63,404 bases of DNA, taken from positions 1 to 63,404 of the forward strand of contig JAAUPF010000014.1 of the NCBI GenBank assembly GCA_012034575.1, given 5' to 3'. The translations under genes and the position numbers were made by a program. This DNA comes from Richelia sp. CSU_2_1 (GTDB lineage: Bacteria > Cyanobacteriota > Cyanobacteriia > Cyanobacteriales > Microcoleaceae). Of this stretch, positions 46,435 to 55,852 are shown piece after piece. Numbering within the stretch: the first letter of the stretch is position 1; each line of letters starts with the position of its first letter. The notes below the pieces were generated by a model that saw only the letters and a list, made by a program, of their open reading frames with translations, was not told where the DNA came from and ran no database searches.

Positions 46435-47088
46435 CTAAACAGCTTGAGGCTTGCAGCCAAATAAATCGGACGCGATCGCAAAAGCATTTTTGTCGAGAAT
46501 CAAATGCCGATCGCTATCCCGACTAATAAACCCTTGCTGCTGCAATTTTCCCAACATTCGAGTTACTGTTACCCGCGTCGTGCAGATAGCATTAGCAATA
46601 TCTTGATGCGTCAAACGCACATTCAACCGAGTTCCTTCAACCACAGGCTGGCCGAATTCTTGTTTTAATAGCAGCAGTAAATGATACAAACGATCTTCCA
46701 CTCGGCGCTGTCCCGCGATCGCTAAAATAGCTTCCATTTGTCGCAGTCGCCGGCCCATTTGAGGCAGCAGCTCGTGAGATAATTGAGGAGAAGACTCTAT
46801 TTCGACCATAGAATACCACATCAGGTAGACATCTGATGTTGCCGTAGCGCGGTATGTTTGCAAGCAAGTCAACCACAACCCAAAACACATCGAAGGTCCC
46901 ACCCAACCCAATAATCCTTCTTCCCCCGTCGGGTAAAGCGTACTGAGTTGTACTAAACCTTGACATACTCGCCAAATTCCCTGCGACATCAGGGGAATTG
47001 TTTCCCCTTTAGCATAGAAATGCAAGTTCCGATTCGCGCCCGTGTTATGCTGGATTTCTCCTGAAAATGCTTGAGATGTTAGCGGCAT
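46435..47088 (-). CDS. Crp/Fnr family transcriptional regulator
   Basis: 217 residues. A cupin-like effector domain (about 20-125), a dimer helix (LLPQMGRRLRQMEAILAIAG), and a winged HTH whose recognition part reads THQDIANAICTTRVTVTRML. No Fnr-type Cys cluster is present and the cNMP-binding signature is degraded, so the effector is uncertain. An NtcA-like role is possible but not shown. Confidence 0.88.
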   Translation of the reverse strand: MPLTSQAFSGEIQHNTGANRNLHFYAKGETIPLMSQGIWRVCQGLVQLSTLYPTGEEGLLGWVGPSMCFGLWLTCLQTYRATATSDVYLMWYSMVEIESSPQLSHELLPQMGRRLRQMEAILAIAGQRRVEDRLYHLLLLLKQEFGQPVVEGTRLNVRLTHQDIANAICTTRVTVTRMLGKLQQQGFISRDSDRHLILDKNAFAIASDLFGCKPQAV

Positions 47089-47487
47089 ATCTGTTATTTC
47101 CAGCTAAAAAACACTGGTCTGAGACCTACGGCTCTCACTCTAACTCACTAAGGTAAAGGCTTGGTGATCTTCAGGTTAGCGAAAAGATAAGATTTTAGTT
47201 GGCAGTTGATAGTTGACAGTTGACAGTTGCCGATTACAAATTATCAATTATCAATTTTATGTTAAAGTTTTTAATTTAAAGCTACTAATTAATTATTCAA
47301 TCAAAATCTAAAATTTCAAACCTAAAATCTCCAATCTTTTAATTTCTCAATCTTTCAATCTTGAAATCTAAAATCTAAAATCTAAAATCGAACAATTCCC
47401 TTGCTGGCTAGCCCGCCTCCTGCCGCAAGTTTGAGAAACTTCTAAAATAATTGAAGCAAATCTCTCAAAGCAAAAGTAAGGTTTTTC
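47089..47487. other. Intergenic with STRR blocks
   Basis: About 400 bases between the divergent Crp-family gene and hslO. Heptamers TTGACAG/TTGATAG lie at about 47196-47230 and ATCTAAA at about 47362-47392. It must contain promoters for both genes; no box is clear enough to mark. Confidence 0.6.
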
Positions 47488-48387
47488 ATGGCCGATCGAT
47501 TAATTCGCGCTACAGCAGCAGATGGCGGAATTCGCGCTGTAGGTGTCATTACTACCCGCCTGACGGAAGAAGCGCGGCAGCGGCACAAACTCTCCTACGT
47601 TGCTACCGCAGCCCTCGGCCGCACGATGTCTGCGGGGCTGTTGCTGGCTTCGAGCATGAAACGCCCCGAATCGAGAGTCAACATTCGGATCAAAGGAGAC
47701 GGCCCCTTGGGCGGGCTGATGGTGGATGCGGGACTTGACGGAACTGTGCGGGGCTACGTTGACAATCCCGAAGTGGAACTGCCGCCCAACGCTAAAGGCA
47801 AACTCGATGTTGGGGGCGCAATCGGCAACGGCTATTTGTACGCGGTGCGGGATGTTGGATACGGCTACCCTTATTCGAGTACGGTAGAGCTGGTTTCTGG
47901 CGAAATTGGCGACGATATCACTCATTATTTGGCAACGTCGGAACAGACGCCTTCAGCTTTGGTTTTAGGGGTGTTTGTCGGGGCCGGTGGCGTGCAGGCA
48001 TCGGGGGGCGTGCTGCTGCAAGTTATGCCGAAAGCGGCCGCTGACGAGGAACTGGTGCAAACTTTAGAATCCAGAGTAGCAGAACTTTCCGGCTTTACGC
48101 CCCTGCTGCGATCGGGCAAAACTTTGCAGCAGATTCTCGAACAGTTGCTGGGAGATATGAGTCTGGAAATTTTGCCAGAAACTCAAATGGTGCGCTTTCA
48201 CTGCGGCTGTTCGTTCGATCGAGTTTTGGGCGCTTTAAAAATGTTGGGCGAAGCTGAACTTCAAGACATGATTGAAAAAGACGACGGGGCTGAAGCTACG
48301 TGTCATTTCTGCGGGGAAGTTTACCAAGCCAGCAGCGACCACTTAGCCGAACTCATCGGCGATTTGCGATCGAAATCCGGTTCTTGA
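47488..48387 (+). CDS. hslO: Redox-regulated chaperone Hsp33
   Basis: 299 residues. Hsp33 holds unfolded proteins under oxidative stress. Its C-terminal zinc site reads FHCGCSFDRVL and ATCHFCGEVY, giving the CxC...CxxC pattern. Other family blocks are LGRTMSAGLLLASSMK and IKGDGPLGGLMVDAG. The length is normal. A GTAAGG element lies upstream of ATG 47488. Confidence 0.96.
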   Translation: MADRLIRATAADGGIRAVGVITTRLTEEARQRHKLSYVATAALGRTMSAGLLLASSMKRPESRVNIRIKGDGPLGGLMVDAGLDGTVRGYVDNPEVELPPNAKGKLDVGGAIGNGYLYAVRDVGYGYPYSSTVELVSGEIGDDITHYLATSEQTPSALVLGVFVGAGGVQASGGVLLQVMPKAAADEELVQTLESRVAELSGFTPLLRSGKTLQQILEQLLGDMSLEILPETQMVRFHCGCSFDRVLGALKMLGEAELQDMIEKDDGAEATCHFCGEVYQASSDHLAELIGDLRSKSGS

Positions 48388-48651
48388 GACAGTAAAGTGT
48401 AATTGGCAATGGGTGCGAGTCGGGGCTTCGGCCTTGACCGATTGCCAATTACCAACTATCAATTACCTAGTATCAAAATTGGGATTTTTGATGGCTTGCT
48501 ATCCGCTGTCACCAGTCTGGCGCAGCAGTCAATTTGACAGCAGTAGCAAATCAAAGCTAATGATAAGTTCTATAGAGCAGTCGTCGATCGCACCATCGCA
48601 GTTTTGGACTACCTTAAGACTGACCGGTTGCGGTTTGTGGTGAGGAGATTT

Positions 48652-50706
48652 ATGAGTCAAGATCGCAAAACACCTGGCCGTTGGTCGGCACCAGAATCAT
48701 CGGAGCCCACAAAAGACGCTTCATCGCTGGTGCGGGTGCCAGCAAGGAAAAACCGCGCTCAGCGCCTCAAAGAGCTGCGCGCCCTGATTTCTATGGGAAA
48801 ATTGCCGGGATTTCCCGTGGAAAATTCGGAAACGGAAGCAGATTCACCTGCGGTCGAAGAAATTCCTTGGTGGGCGTACTGGCCGAAAACTTGGCAGTTT
48901 TGGTTGGTGGTGAGTTTGACGGCATCCCTGGGCATGGGGTTGGTGGCGGTTGGGTCTTTGCTCACGCTGACATCGCAGTCGAATTGCTCGAAGATTTTTT
49001 GGCCGACGGCTTCGGCTTCGGATCGCTTATTTTGTGCGGAACAAGCTGCTAGCAAGCGGACGGTGGACGATTTGTTAAAAGCGATCGAACTGGTTAATGC
49101 TTTGCCAAAAGACCACCCCCTGCGATCGAGGATTAACGGTCAAATCGATCGCTGGTCTGGTGATATTCTCAAGTTGGGCAATTCTAGTTTCAACGAAGGT
49201 AAGCTGCAAGAGGCGATCGAAATTGCCCGCAAAGTTCCCAGGGACGTTCCGGCTTACGAGTCGGTGGAAAAGGAAATTGAAAAGTGGCAGTCGATTTGGA
49301 ACGATGCAGAAAAGATTTACGGCAGTGCAGAAGATTACTTGCGGAAGGAAGAGTGGGCGTTGGCTTTCCGCGAAGCTACTCTGCTGCTGGATTCGGGCAA
49401 TACTTTCTGGGAATCGACTAAGTACGAAGAACTGACTCGGACAATTCAGGCAACTAAAGCTGAGGGCAACAAGCTGATTAAAGCCCGAAATACGGCGGCC
49501 GAGGGCGGGCTGGAGAACTTGGTGACGGCGATTAAGCTGGCTCAGGGCATCGGTCAAAATAGTTATTTGTATGGAGCCGCAAATAAGGCGATCGCGGAAT
49601 TTAGCAAGAAAATTTTTGAGATCGCTCAAAAACGCTTGCAGGCGGGGGAGTGGCAGCAGGCGCTTGCCGTCATCAGCAGGGTTCCTGATACGGGCAATTT
49701 AAGGGAACAGGTTAAGGATTTCAGGACTCTGGCAAACGCGACCGGTCACGCAGCGGCTGGCAATATGGATGGTTTGGCAAAAGCCGTGGCGCTGGCCCAA
49801 CAATTGACCTCGGGCCGCCCCCTCTACAAACAAGCTCAAGATTTAGTCGATCGCTGGCAGCAGGAAATTGCTGGCGTGAAAGTTTTGGATTTGGCGAGCC
49901 GGCTGGCGGCACCGGGCGGGATTAAGGATTTAAGAGCTGCAATCGCCCAGTTGCAAACTGTCCCGGAATCAAACCCTCGGGGGGCGGAAGCTCGATCGCA
50001 AATCAACCGTTTGAGCCGTCAAGTCGAACTGCTCGAAGACAGTCCTTTCTTGGAAAAGGCAAACGATTTGGCGAATTCTGGCGATCCGAATTCCCTGGAG
50101 GAGGCGGTGGCTCAAGCTAGGAGAATCGGTCAAGGTAGGGCTCTGTATGCGGAAGCTCAAAGCAAAATTCAAGCTTGGATCGATCGCAGGCAAAAGCTTC
50201 AAGATCAGCCGTTTTTGGACAGAGCTCAGCAGTTAGCGGCTCGGGGCGATTTGGCAGCGGCGATTGACATTGCCGGGCGAATTCGTCCGGGACGGGTGCT
50301 GTACGATGAGGCTCGATCGCTGATCCGGAATTGGGAGGTGCAGGCTCAGGGAGAGCAAGGCTTGCAGAATGCGCGTCAGGCGGCGCAGGCGGGAACTGCT
50401 GATGCTTTGCAAACTGCGATTTTGCTGGCAACTCAGGTACCGGAGTCGAGCTCGCTGCGGTGGCAGGCGGTGGAGGCGATTAATGAGTGGAGCGAGCGGA
50501 TTTTGGCGATCGGTATGGAACAATCGGCGTCGGATCTCGCAGGCGCGATCGCTACTTTGAAGAAGATTCCCCAGGGCACTCGGGCCTTTAACGAAGCGCG
50601 ATCGCAAATCCAAATTTGGCAGCAGTCGCTCAATCCCGAACCTGCCGAGTCTCCAACTCCCGAACCCCCGGAAAGTGAGCCTGCCGAGAGAGAGCCGATC
50701 GATTAA
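48652..50706 (+). CDS. Large membrane-anchored repeat protein
   Basis: 684 residues. Basic cytosolic start, one membrane helix at about 85-108 (FWLVVSLTASLGMGLVAVGSL), then a long outside or lumenal part built from about seven degenerate helical repeats of 60-70 residues. Repeat ends read like LYAEAQSKIQAWIDR, LYKQAQDLVDRWQQ or LYDEARSLIRNWE. The tail is Pro/Glu-rich. It looks like a TPR/solenoid-like scaffold of unknown role. ATG at 48652 has GAGGAG upstream. Confidence 0.8.
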   Translation: MSQDRKTPGRWSAPESSEPTKDASSLVRVPARKNRAQRLKELRALISMGKLPGFPVENSETEADSPAVEEIPWWAYWPKTWQFWLVVSLTASLGMGLVAVGSLLTLTSQSNCSKIFWPTASASDRLFCAEQAASKRTVDDLLKAIELVNALPKDHPLRSRINGQIDRWSGDILKLGNSSFNEGKLQEAIEIARKVPRDVPAYESVEKEIEKWQSIWNDAEKIYGSAEDYLRKEEWALAFREATLLLDSGNTFWESTKYEELTRTIQATKAEGNKLIKARNTAAEGGLENLVTAIKLAQGIGQNSYLYGAANKAIAEFSKKIFEIAQKRLQAGEWQQALAVISRVPDTGNLREQVKDFRTLANATGHAAAGNMDGLAKAVALAQQLTSGRPLYKQAQDLVDRWQQEIAGVKVLDLASRLAAPGGIKDLRAAIAQLQTVPESNPRGAEARSQINRLSRQVELLEDSPFLEKANDLANSGDPNSLEEAVAQARRIGQGRALYAEAQSKIQAWIDRRQKLQDQPFLDRAQQLAARGDLAAAIDIAGRIRPGRVLYDEARSLIRNWEVQAQGEQGLQNARQAAQAGTADALQTAILLATQVPESSSLRWQAVEAINEWSERILAIGMEQSASDLAGAIATLKKIPQGTRAFNEARSQIQIWQQSLNPEPAESPTPEPPESEPAEREPID

Positions 50707-50710
50707 AGAA

Positions 50711-50779
50711 GGTGGTAGGTGTTAGGTGGTAGGTGAGAGGTATTAAACCTAAAATATAAAACCTAAAACCTAAAACCTA
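50711..50779. repeat. STRR (GGTAGGT and AACCTAA types)
   Basis: Two 7-base arrays that are roughly reverse complements of each other (TAGGTGG... and CCTAAAA...), directly after the repeat-protein stop. They could fold into a loose hairpin. Confidence 0.7.
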
Positions 50780-50938
50780 ATTTGTTCGCGGAGTTTTAGC
50801 CCCAGCACCTGTTATAAAAAACTATCCCAAAAAATATCGGTTCTGTCAATTCATAAATTCATTTCTCGATTTCACAAAAGTCAGATTCATAAATTCATAA
50901 AAGTCATATTTTTGAATTTATTATGATTCCTGGCCTGG

Positions 50939-51412
50939 TTAAGCATCCGCTGGATTGAGTTGAATCATCGCCCAAGTAGTGTAAGTGCCGATCGGACTCC
51001 AAAGGATGTAAGGTAGCAGTAACAAAGCCGCAGTCTCGGAGACTTGCAACACGCTCAAAGCTAAAAAGATACTTAAAATAGCGCCCGTTCCGCCGATAAT
51101 AGTCCCGACTTTCAAGCTGCGCAACTTGCACATCACAGGCGTGTAAGAAATCGTAACTATTTCTAACAGCAAGTACAAACCCATTCGCAGCCAAGTTGAT
51201 TGAGTACCCGGTTCTTTTTCCCAAACAATAACAGCCGACCAAGCAGCACAAATAAAAATTACCGTCCAAATTAACGGAATTGCTTTTTCAAACACCAACC
51301 ACCTGGGACGCTGCAACCTGTTGAACCATTTTATATCGCTGGGTGCGATGATGTTAGCGGCTAAAGCTACTACAAAAGCCACGCCTCCGATTACCATCCA
51401 AGATTTAATCAT
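50939..51412 (-). CDS. TspO/MBR family protein
   Basis: 157 residues with five membrane helices. Family signatures are WFNRLQRPRWLVFEKAIPLI near the start and LLPYILWSPIGTYTTWAM at the end. TspO proteins bind tetrapyrroles and affect stress and pigment regulation. The family's Pro/Trp-rich loop is present, which supports the call. ATG at 51412. Confidence 0.85.
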   Translation of the reverse strand: MIKSWMVIGGVAFVVALAANIIAPSDIKWFNRLQRPRWLVFEKAIPLIWTVIFICAAWSAVIVWEKEPGTQSTWLRMGLYLLLEIVTISYTPVMCKLRSLKVGTIIGGTGAILSIFLALSVLQVSETAALLLLPYILWSPIGTYTTWAMIQLNPADA

Positions 51413-51767
51413 TTCTCTACCTTTAGCTAGATTAACTGGTTATAAATAACTAATATTGTCAGCCATTTTAGCATTAAATACATCAGTCTCCAGTCAGACA
51501 ATTTTAGATTTTAGAGAGCTCGCGTTCAAAAAAGTTGAGGCTGGTAACAGCAATTTTAGATTTTAGAGAGTTAGCATTCCAGAAAATCGGGGCTGGTAAC
51601 AGCAATTTTAGATTGCCGATTCGCGAGCTTTCCCTAATTTAAAATAGGAAAAGGGAGCGCTCTGAGATTTTGGATGACTTCATCTAAAATCGCAAACCTA
51701 CAATCTAAAATCTAAAATTTTATCAAATAATCTCAGTCAGAAATCTCTTTGATTTCAGAGAATCCAG
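51413..51767. other. Intergenic with 52-bp direct repeats
   Basis: Repeat units start at 51499, 51551 and 51603 (third partial), each beginning CAATTTTAGATTTTAGAGAG or a close variant and containing GGCTGGTAACAG. No gene is seen. Confidence 0.7.
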
Positions 51768-52349
51768 CTAGCCGAGTCGGTGGTGGTGTTCTAATTCCAA
51801 ACTGGGGTCATCAGCTTTTTTCGGAACCAAAAGAGTGCTTTCATTGCTGGGTTGCAGCACGGCTTTAATTACTTGCAAAAAACGGTTTGGCTTCTTGGCT
51901 TGACCGTTGAGAGTGCGGCGATCTTTCACTTTTTTAGAAAGATGGCGCATTACAGACAAATCGAGTTCATCGATGAAATGGTCGGCGATTCTTTCTCCCA
52001 TTAAGTCTATAGCTTCAGAATACTGATCGGTCAGCATTTCTATAGCATCGTAAGCTTCGTCAGCAACTTGACTTGCTACTGTTTTATCTGGATTGCCCGC
52101 TGTTTGGGAGTTGTTGCGACGCCTGTCTAAAAGACTTTGATACTCGGCAATACTCATGCCCAAATTGCAAATATGATGGTGAGCGTGATCCATCAAATCT
52201 ACCTCGCTGGGATAGAAGAAACCGCGAGTGCTGTTGATACCGTGCAGTTTAGCCCAGCGCCGCAAAATTGTTTCATCTTGCAGTTGGTATCGTTCTAACA
52301 TTTGAGCCGTACTCAGCTCTACTTCTGGTGTAACTTTGAAATCGCTCAT
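51768..52349 (-). CDS. Conserved hypothetical protein, MerR-like N-terminus
   Basis: 193 residues. The N-terminal LSTAQMLERYQLQDETILRR and YPSEVDLMDHAHHHI resemble a winged-helix or MerR-type reader. The middle is helical (ADEAYDAIEMLTDQYSEAID), and the C-terminal end is His-rich (EHHHRLG). No annotated family is recognised with certainty. A role in DNA binding is inference only. Confidence 0.65.
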   Translation of the reverse strand: MSDFKVTPEVELSTAQMLERYQLQDETILRRWAKLHGINSTRGFFYPSEVDLMDHAHHHICNLGMSIAEYQSLLDRRRNNSQTAGNPDKTVASQVADEAYDAIEMLTDQYSEAIDLMGERIADHFIDELDLSVMRHLSKKVKDRRTLNGQAKKPNRFLQVIKAVLQPSNESTLLVPKKADDPSLELEHHHRLG

Positions 52350-52717
52350 CGGTAAATCCTCGATTGTGATTAGATAAATAAACTTGAAAGGTATAGCCTG
52401 CTATTTGGATGCTGTCAAAAAATTGCGGTTTATCCTCGGGCGGCATTAAGGGAAGATTTGGGGGCATTTACTAGCGGTCGATCGAACTGCAGTTGTGCCA
52501 AGTCAGAAGGTTTCAGGGTAGCATATTTTTGAGCGCAGTTTCGATCGCGATCGACACCAACAGCACAGGGTTAATTATATAACTGATGAGATGATTTCAA
52601 CGAATTGCAAAATAGTAGTTTTTGCTTATTTAACTTGAAAAGTTAGCAATGTTGAGCTAAGATAGTAGCAACAAGCGTACAATTAATAGTTTTAGTAGCG
52701 CGATCGAGATTCCTGCT
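52350..52717. other. Intergenic, no gene seen
   Basis: 368 bases between two divergent genes, AT-rich from about 52560. It probably contains two promoters; nothing else is recognised. Confidence 0.55.
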
Positions 52718-53029
52718 ATGCCTACCTACGATTATTTCTGTCCCAGCAACAACCAGAAGTTGGAAGTTTCGCACAGCATGAACCTGGAAGTTTCTACCTG
52801 GGGTCAACTGTGCGAGTTAGCGAGGTGCGAGCTCGGCGAAACTCCCGAAAATGCGCCGGTACGTCGCCTGCTAAGCGCGCCGCGACTGATTAAGCTGACA
52901 TCCGATACGGATTACAAAAGTCAGGGATTCAGCAAGTACGTTAAACGGGATGAAGGAGTTTACGAAAACGTGACTGCATCAGATGGTGAAAGTCGGATTG
53001 TCAATCGAGAAGGTAAGCCGATTAAATAG
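52718..53029 (+). CDS. FmdB-like zinc-ribbon-derived protein
   Basis: 103 residues. The start MPTYDYFCPSNNQKLEVSHS has the FmdB outline (MPxYxYxC), but the second Cys of the first knuckle is replaced (CPSNN). The second pair is spread out (LCELARCEL), so metal binding is doubtful. The C-terminal part (GFSKYVKRDEGVYENVTA) is conserved in style. Function unknown. Confidence 0.7.
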   Translation: MPTYDYFCPSNNQKLEVSHSMNLEVSTWGQLCELARCELGETPENAPVRRLLSAPRLIKLTSDTDYKSQGFSKYVKRDEGVYENVTASDGESRIVNREGKPIK

Positions 53030-53030
53030 T

Positions 53031-53225
53031 TGATAGTTGACAGTTGATAGTTGACAGTTGACAGTTGACAGTTGACAGTTGACAGTTGATAGTTGACAGT
53101 TGACAGTTGACAGTTGATAGGTGGGATGTATTAGTATTCTTCCTTCTTACTTCTCCCTTCTCCCTTCTTACTTCTTTTTTCTTCCCTCTTCCTTCTACCT
53201 TCTACCTTCTACCTTCTTCCTTCAT
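53031..53225. repeat. STRR block (TTGACAG/TTGATAG and CTTCTAC/CTTCCTT)
   Basis: About 12 units of the first type (53031-53120) followed by a pyrimidine-rich array (53143-53225) up to the stop of the TerB-like gene. Confidence 0.88.
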
Positions 53226-54127
53226 TTATTACCAAACCATTCACTCATTTTCTGTTTGGCTTGTTGTTTTGTTTCCGCATTAATGTAGATTGAAACAGTC
53301 GCGATCGCAGCTAGCAACACTCCCAAATCATCTGTAAATCCGACACCTACTAAGATATCGGGAATGGCATCAACAGGAGAGATAAAATAAGTTAAAGCAC
53401 CCACAACAACCGTTTTTGCCCAAGCCGGTACGTTAGGATTTTGAGCGGTATAATAAAGCGTTAAAGCTTTTTCCACTACTTCTTTGCCGGCAGTTAAAGC
53501 AAATTTTTTCAGTTTCTCCCAAAAACTTTCATCCGAGTATTCGATCGTAACCTCACCGAAATTTGTGGTAGTGCCTTTTGGATCGATTAAATCTAAAGGA
53601 ATGCCAGCATTTTTGAGTTTGGCTACCGCAGAATTTAAAGATTTTGTAGCTCGATTTTTGTGGGAACTTGCCTCGCGAATTGCTCTTAAATCTTCTGCAA
53701 ACTCCTGCATGGCTTGAATTTGAGTGTCGGGAATTGCCAGGATCGTTTGTGCTGAGGAAATCGCCCGATTTTCTTCAGGATGCAATGTATTATTTGCCCA
53801 AGCAATATTTATCGCAAAATACATTACTCCCAAATGCAAGCTATTTTCTGAATTGCTGAGAGTTTGCAAACAATTATCCAATGATGGCGGGCTGGTAGTG
53901 TAGGATTGAATTTGACTTTTTGCCGCCTCAGAAAACTTGTCTAAACTGATAGTTTTAAACAGCAAATTCATTTCGTCAATATCGATGCTACCGTCGGCGG
54001 CTGCGATCGCGAACAAAGCGCCGTAAAATGCTAGCAGTTCGCTTTCTGATGATTTGGCAAAAATAGATTTGGCAAAAATATCTTGCTCGGACATGGTGCT
54101 ATCCAGATCGATCGGGACATTCGGCAT
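53222..54127 (-). CDS. TerB-like and DUF1232 domain protein
   Basis: 301 residues. The N-terminal part (about 25-150) resembles TerB (YGALFAIAAADGSIDIDEMN, HPEENRAI). The C-terminal part (about 205-285) is DUF1232/YkvA-like (YFISPVDAIPDILVGVGFTDD) with two membrane-associated helices. TerB domains occur in tellurite and phage stress systems; a specific role here is unknown. The repeated IFAKS near the start is a small in-frame duplication. Confidence 0.85.
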   Translation of the reverse strand: MPNVPIDLDSTMSEQDIFAKSIFAKSSESELLAFYGALFAIAAADGSIDIDEMNLLFKTISLDKFSEAAKSQIQSYTTSPPSLDNCLQTLSNSENSLHLGVMYFAINIAWANNTLHPEENRAISSAQTILAIPDTQIQAMQEFAEDLRAIREASSHKNRATKSLNSAVAKLKNAGIPLDLIDPKGTTTNFGEVTIEYSDESFWEKLKKFALTAGKEVVEKALTLYYTAQNPNVPAWAKTVVVGALTYFISPVDAIPDILVGVGFTDDLGVLLAAIATVSIYINAETKQQAKQKMSEWFGNK

Positions 54128-54373
54128 TTTACCACAAAACTGTCCGCCAAGCGATCGTACAAATCGGCAATAATTTTAGAAAGCGTAATAGAAAGGAGAA
54201 TATAGTTTTTTCATGATGCGAGACTGGAATCAAATTCTTTCTTGGAGTAAAACAGGCGCGATATATTTGATATAAAAAGGAGGCAATATTGTCATGCCTC
54301 CTACAATCTCGACTCGCAATTTTTATCGTTTGCGTCGAACTCAGGTTTATTTAACTTTATCTGCTGAGTTCAT

Positions 54374-55003
54374 CTACAACCGCTGAAACAAATCCATCCT
54401 ATAGCGTTTGTGATGACCTGCTAAATCTATCCCAAAACTCTTTTTACGCGGATCGCCAAGGTGTTGCAAAAACCGTGCAGAATCTTGGATAAATGTATCG
54501 TGAACTAGGTCACCATTCAGGATAAAGTTTTCTGCTGAATATCGAAAATGAACCATCAAGAGATAACCTCCCGGTAACAAGCGTTCAATAATTTTTTGCT
54601 TCGTTATCAAAAAGTTGTCCATTGTCAAATAATAGCCAACTTCTGAGAATAAAATGAAATCGAAATTCTCAGTGGGGAAATGTTGAGGAATTTGCATTTG
54701 TTCAAACCGCACCTGTGGAAGGTTGTGGCAGCGTTTCCGCGCTTCCTCCAATCCTACTTCTGAATAATCTACTGACAGCAGTCTGTCACACTTTGAGGCT
54801 AGTTTCTGCGTTAGTACACCAATAGCACATCCGATTTCAAAAGCATTTTTAAATCTGACTTTTGGCAAACACCTGATGGTTGTTCGGAATTTGCTGGTTT
54901 CATAAAAGCTAGACCTGTACTTCCAAGGATCTGGATTGTTGCGGTAGGTTTCGTCAAAGAAGCTAGATGGTACTGACTCATGTTCTGAAGATTTCATAGT
55001 CAA
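54374..55003 (-). CDS. NodS-like SAM-dependent methyltransferase
   Basis: 209 residues. NodS-family layout: FFDETYRNNPDPWKYRSSFY at the N-terminus, the SAM loop FEIGCAIGVLTQKLA, VDYSEVGLEEARKRC, and PGGYLLMVHFR. NodS itself N-methylates chitooligosaccharides, but cyanobacterial relatives have unknown substrates. It stands alone. Met3 (54997) is an alternative start. Confidence 0.85.
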   Translation of the reverse strand: MTMKSSEHESVPSSFFDETYRNNPDPWKYRSSFYETSKFRTTIRCLPKVRFKNAFEIGCAIGVLTQKLASKCDRLLSVDYSEVGLEEARKRCHNLPQVRFEQMQIPQHFPTENFDFILFSEVGYYLTMDNFLITKQKIIERLLPGGYLLMVHFRYSAENFILNGDLVHDTFIQDSARFLQHLGDPRKKSFGIDLAGHHKRYRMDLFQRL

Positions 55004-55257
55004 CCTCTGTTACTTAACACTATTAACTTATTTACACGCAAAAATATATAGATTCAGGATTTATATAAATCCGGATTAGGTATCCCCTTTTTATTAGGCA
55101 ATTAAAATCGGTTTTTGACAAACTAAGTCGGCTAAAAACTGATGGCTCGATCGAGGGTTTCTAATCCCGGATTTTAAATAAATCGGTTAATACTATTTCT
55201 CCAAAATGGTGCAACAGTACCTCTACCGATCCAATTTGATTCCACATTCAGTCCAGA

Positions 55258-55281
55258 CAGGGCTGGCACTGCCCACCCTAC
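55258..55281. repeat. GTAGGGTGGGCAGTGCC palindrome
   Basis: Reads CAGGGCTGGCACTGCCCACC plus CTAC on the plus strand. It adjoins the sufS remnant and belongs to the group of palindromes with a GTAGGG lead. Confidence 0.7.
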
Positions 55282-55286
55282 CAAAC

Positions 55287-55437
55287 TTACCCCATAATCT
55301 CGCCAAAAAAGTCGATCGTCTCTTTCAATGCTTTTACAAACACGTCAATTTCCTCGCTCGTATTGTAAAAATACAAACTCGCCCGCGCCGTTGAAAAAAC
55401 GTTAAAATAGTGTTGCAAAGCTTGCTTGCAGCGATCT
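55287..55437 (-). pseudogene. Remnant of a sufS-like 3' end
   Basis: Translates in one frame to about 49 residues: [20 protein letters not shown] then [20 protein letters not shown], ending MG-TAA. It matches the C-terminus of the intact sufS at 55853 ([21 protein letters not shown] and onward) with scattered differences. The rest of the gene is missing, so it is a truncated duplicate or relic of a paralogue. Confidence 0.85.
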
Positions 55438-55451
55438 TAGGTTTACTGTCT

Positions 55452-55652
55452 CTATTTTAAATATGGTTTTACAAGATATTTGCCGGATTCACCGCCACCA
55501 ATGCTCATGTAACAGTCGTCACCTGCACCTAAAGTAACTAAAGTTTTAGTTTTTCCATCTAACTCGTGGATAGCTTGTTCTATTTGATTCCAAGTTAGGT
55601 TTTCTATTATTAATTGATGTTGATAAATTATCACCTTACAAGCTGATTCCAT
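55452..55652 (-). CDS. Imm1-like immunity protein fragment
   Basis: 66 residues. NLTWNQIEQAIHELDGKTKT, then the GAGDDCYMSIGGGESGKYLV strand pair, resembles Imm1-type immunity proteins (normally 120-140 residues). The C-terminal half is missing; the frame stops just before the sufS remnant. No toxin gene is adjacent. It may be a broken accessory gene or a naturally short member. Confidence 0.55.
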   Translation of the reverse strand: MESACKVIIYQHQLIIENLTWNQIEQAIHELDGKTKTLVTLGAGDDCYMSIGGGESGKYLVKPYLK

Positions 55653-55852
55653 ATATTATTGTTAAATTGTTTGGTATTTTTGCGAAAATACTTGGTTCTC
55701 ACCCACAGATTTGACAAAAACCTGGTTTATTAGATTTTTGCGGGATTATTTGAAAAATATTCGGTTTGGAGTAAGGACTTTAGTTTTTATTTTGCAGACT
55801 GAAGTCCTCACTACGAAACTTATTTATGGCGATCGATCGAACAGAATCAATC

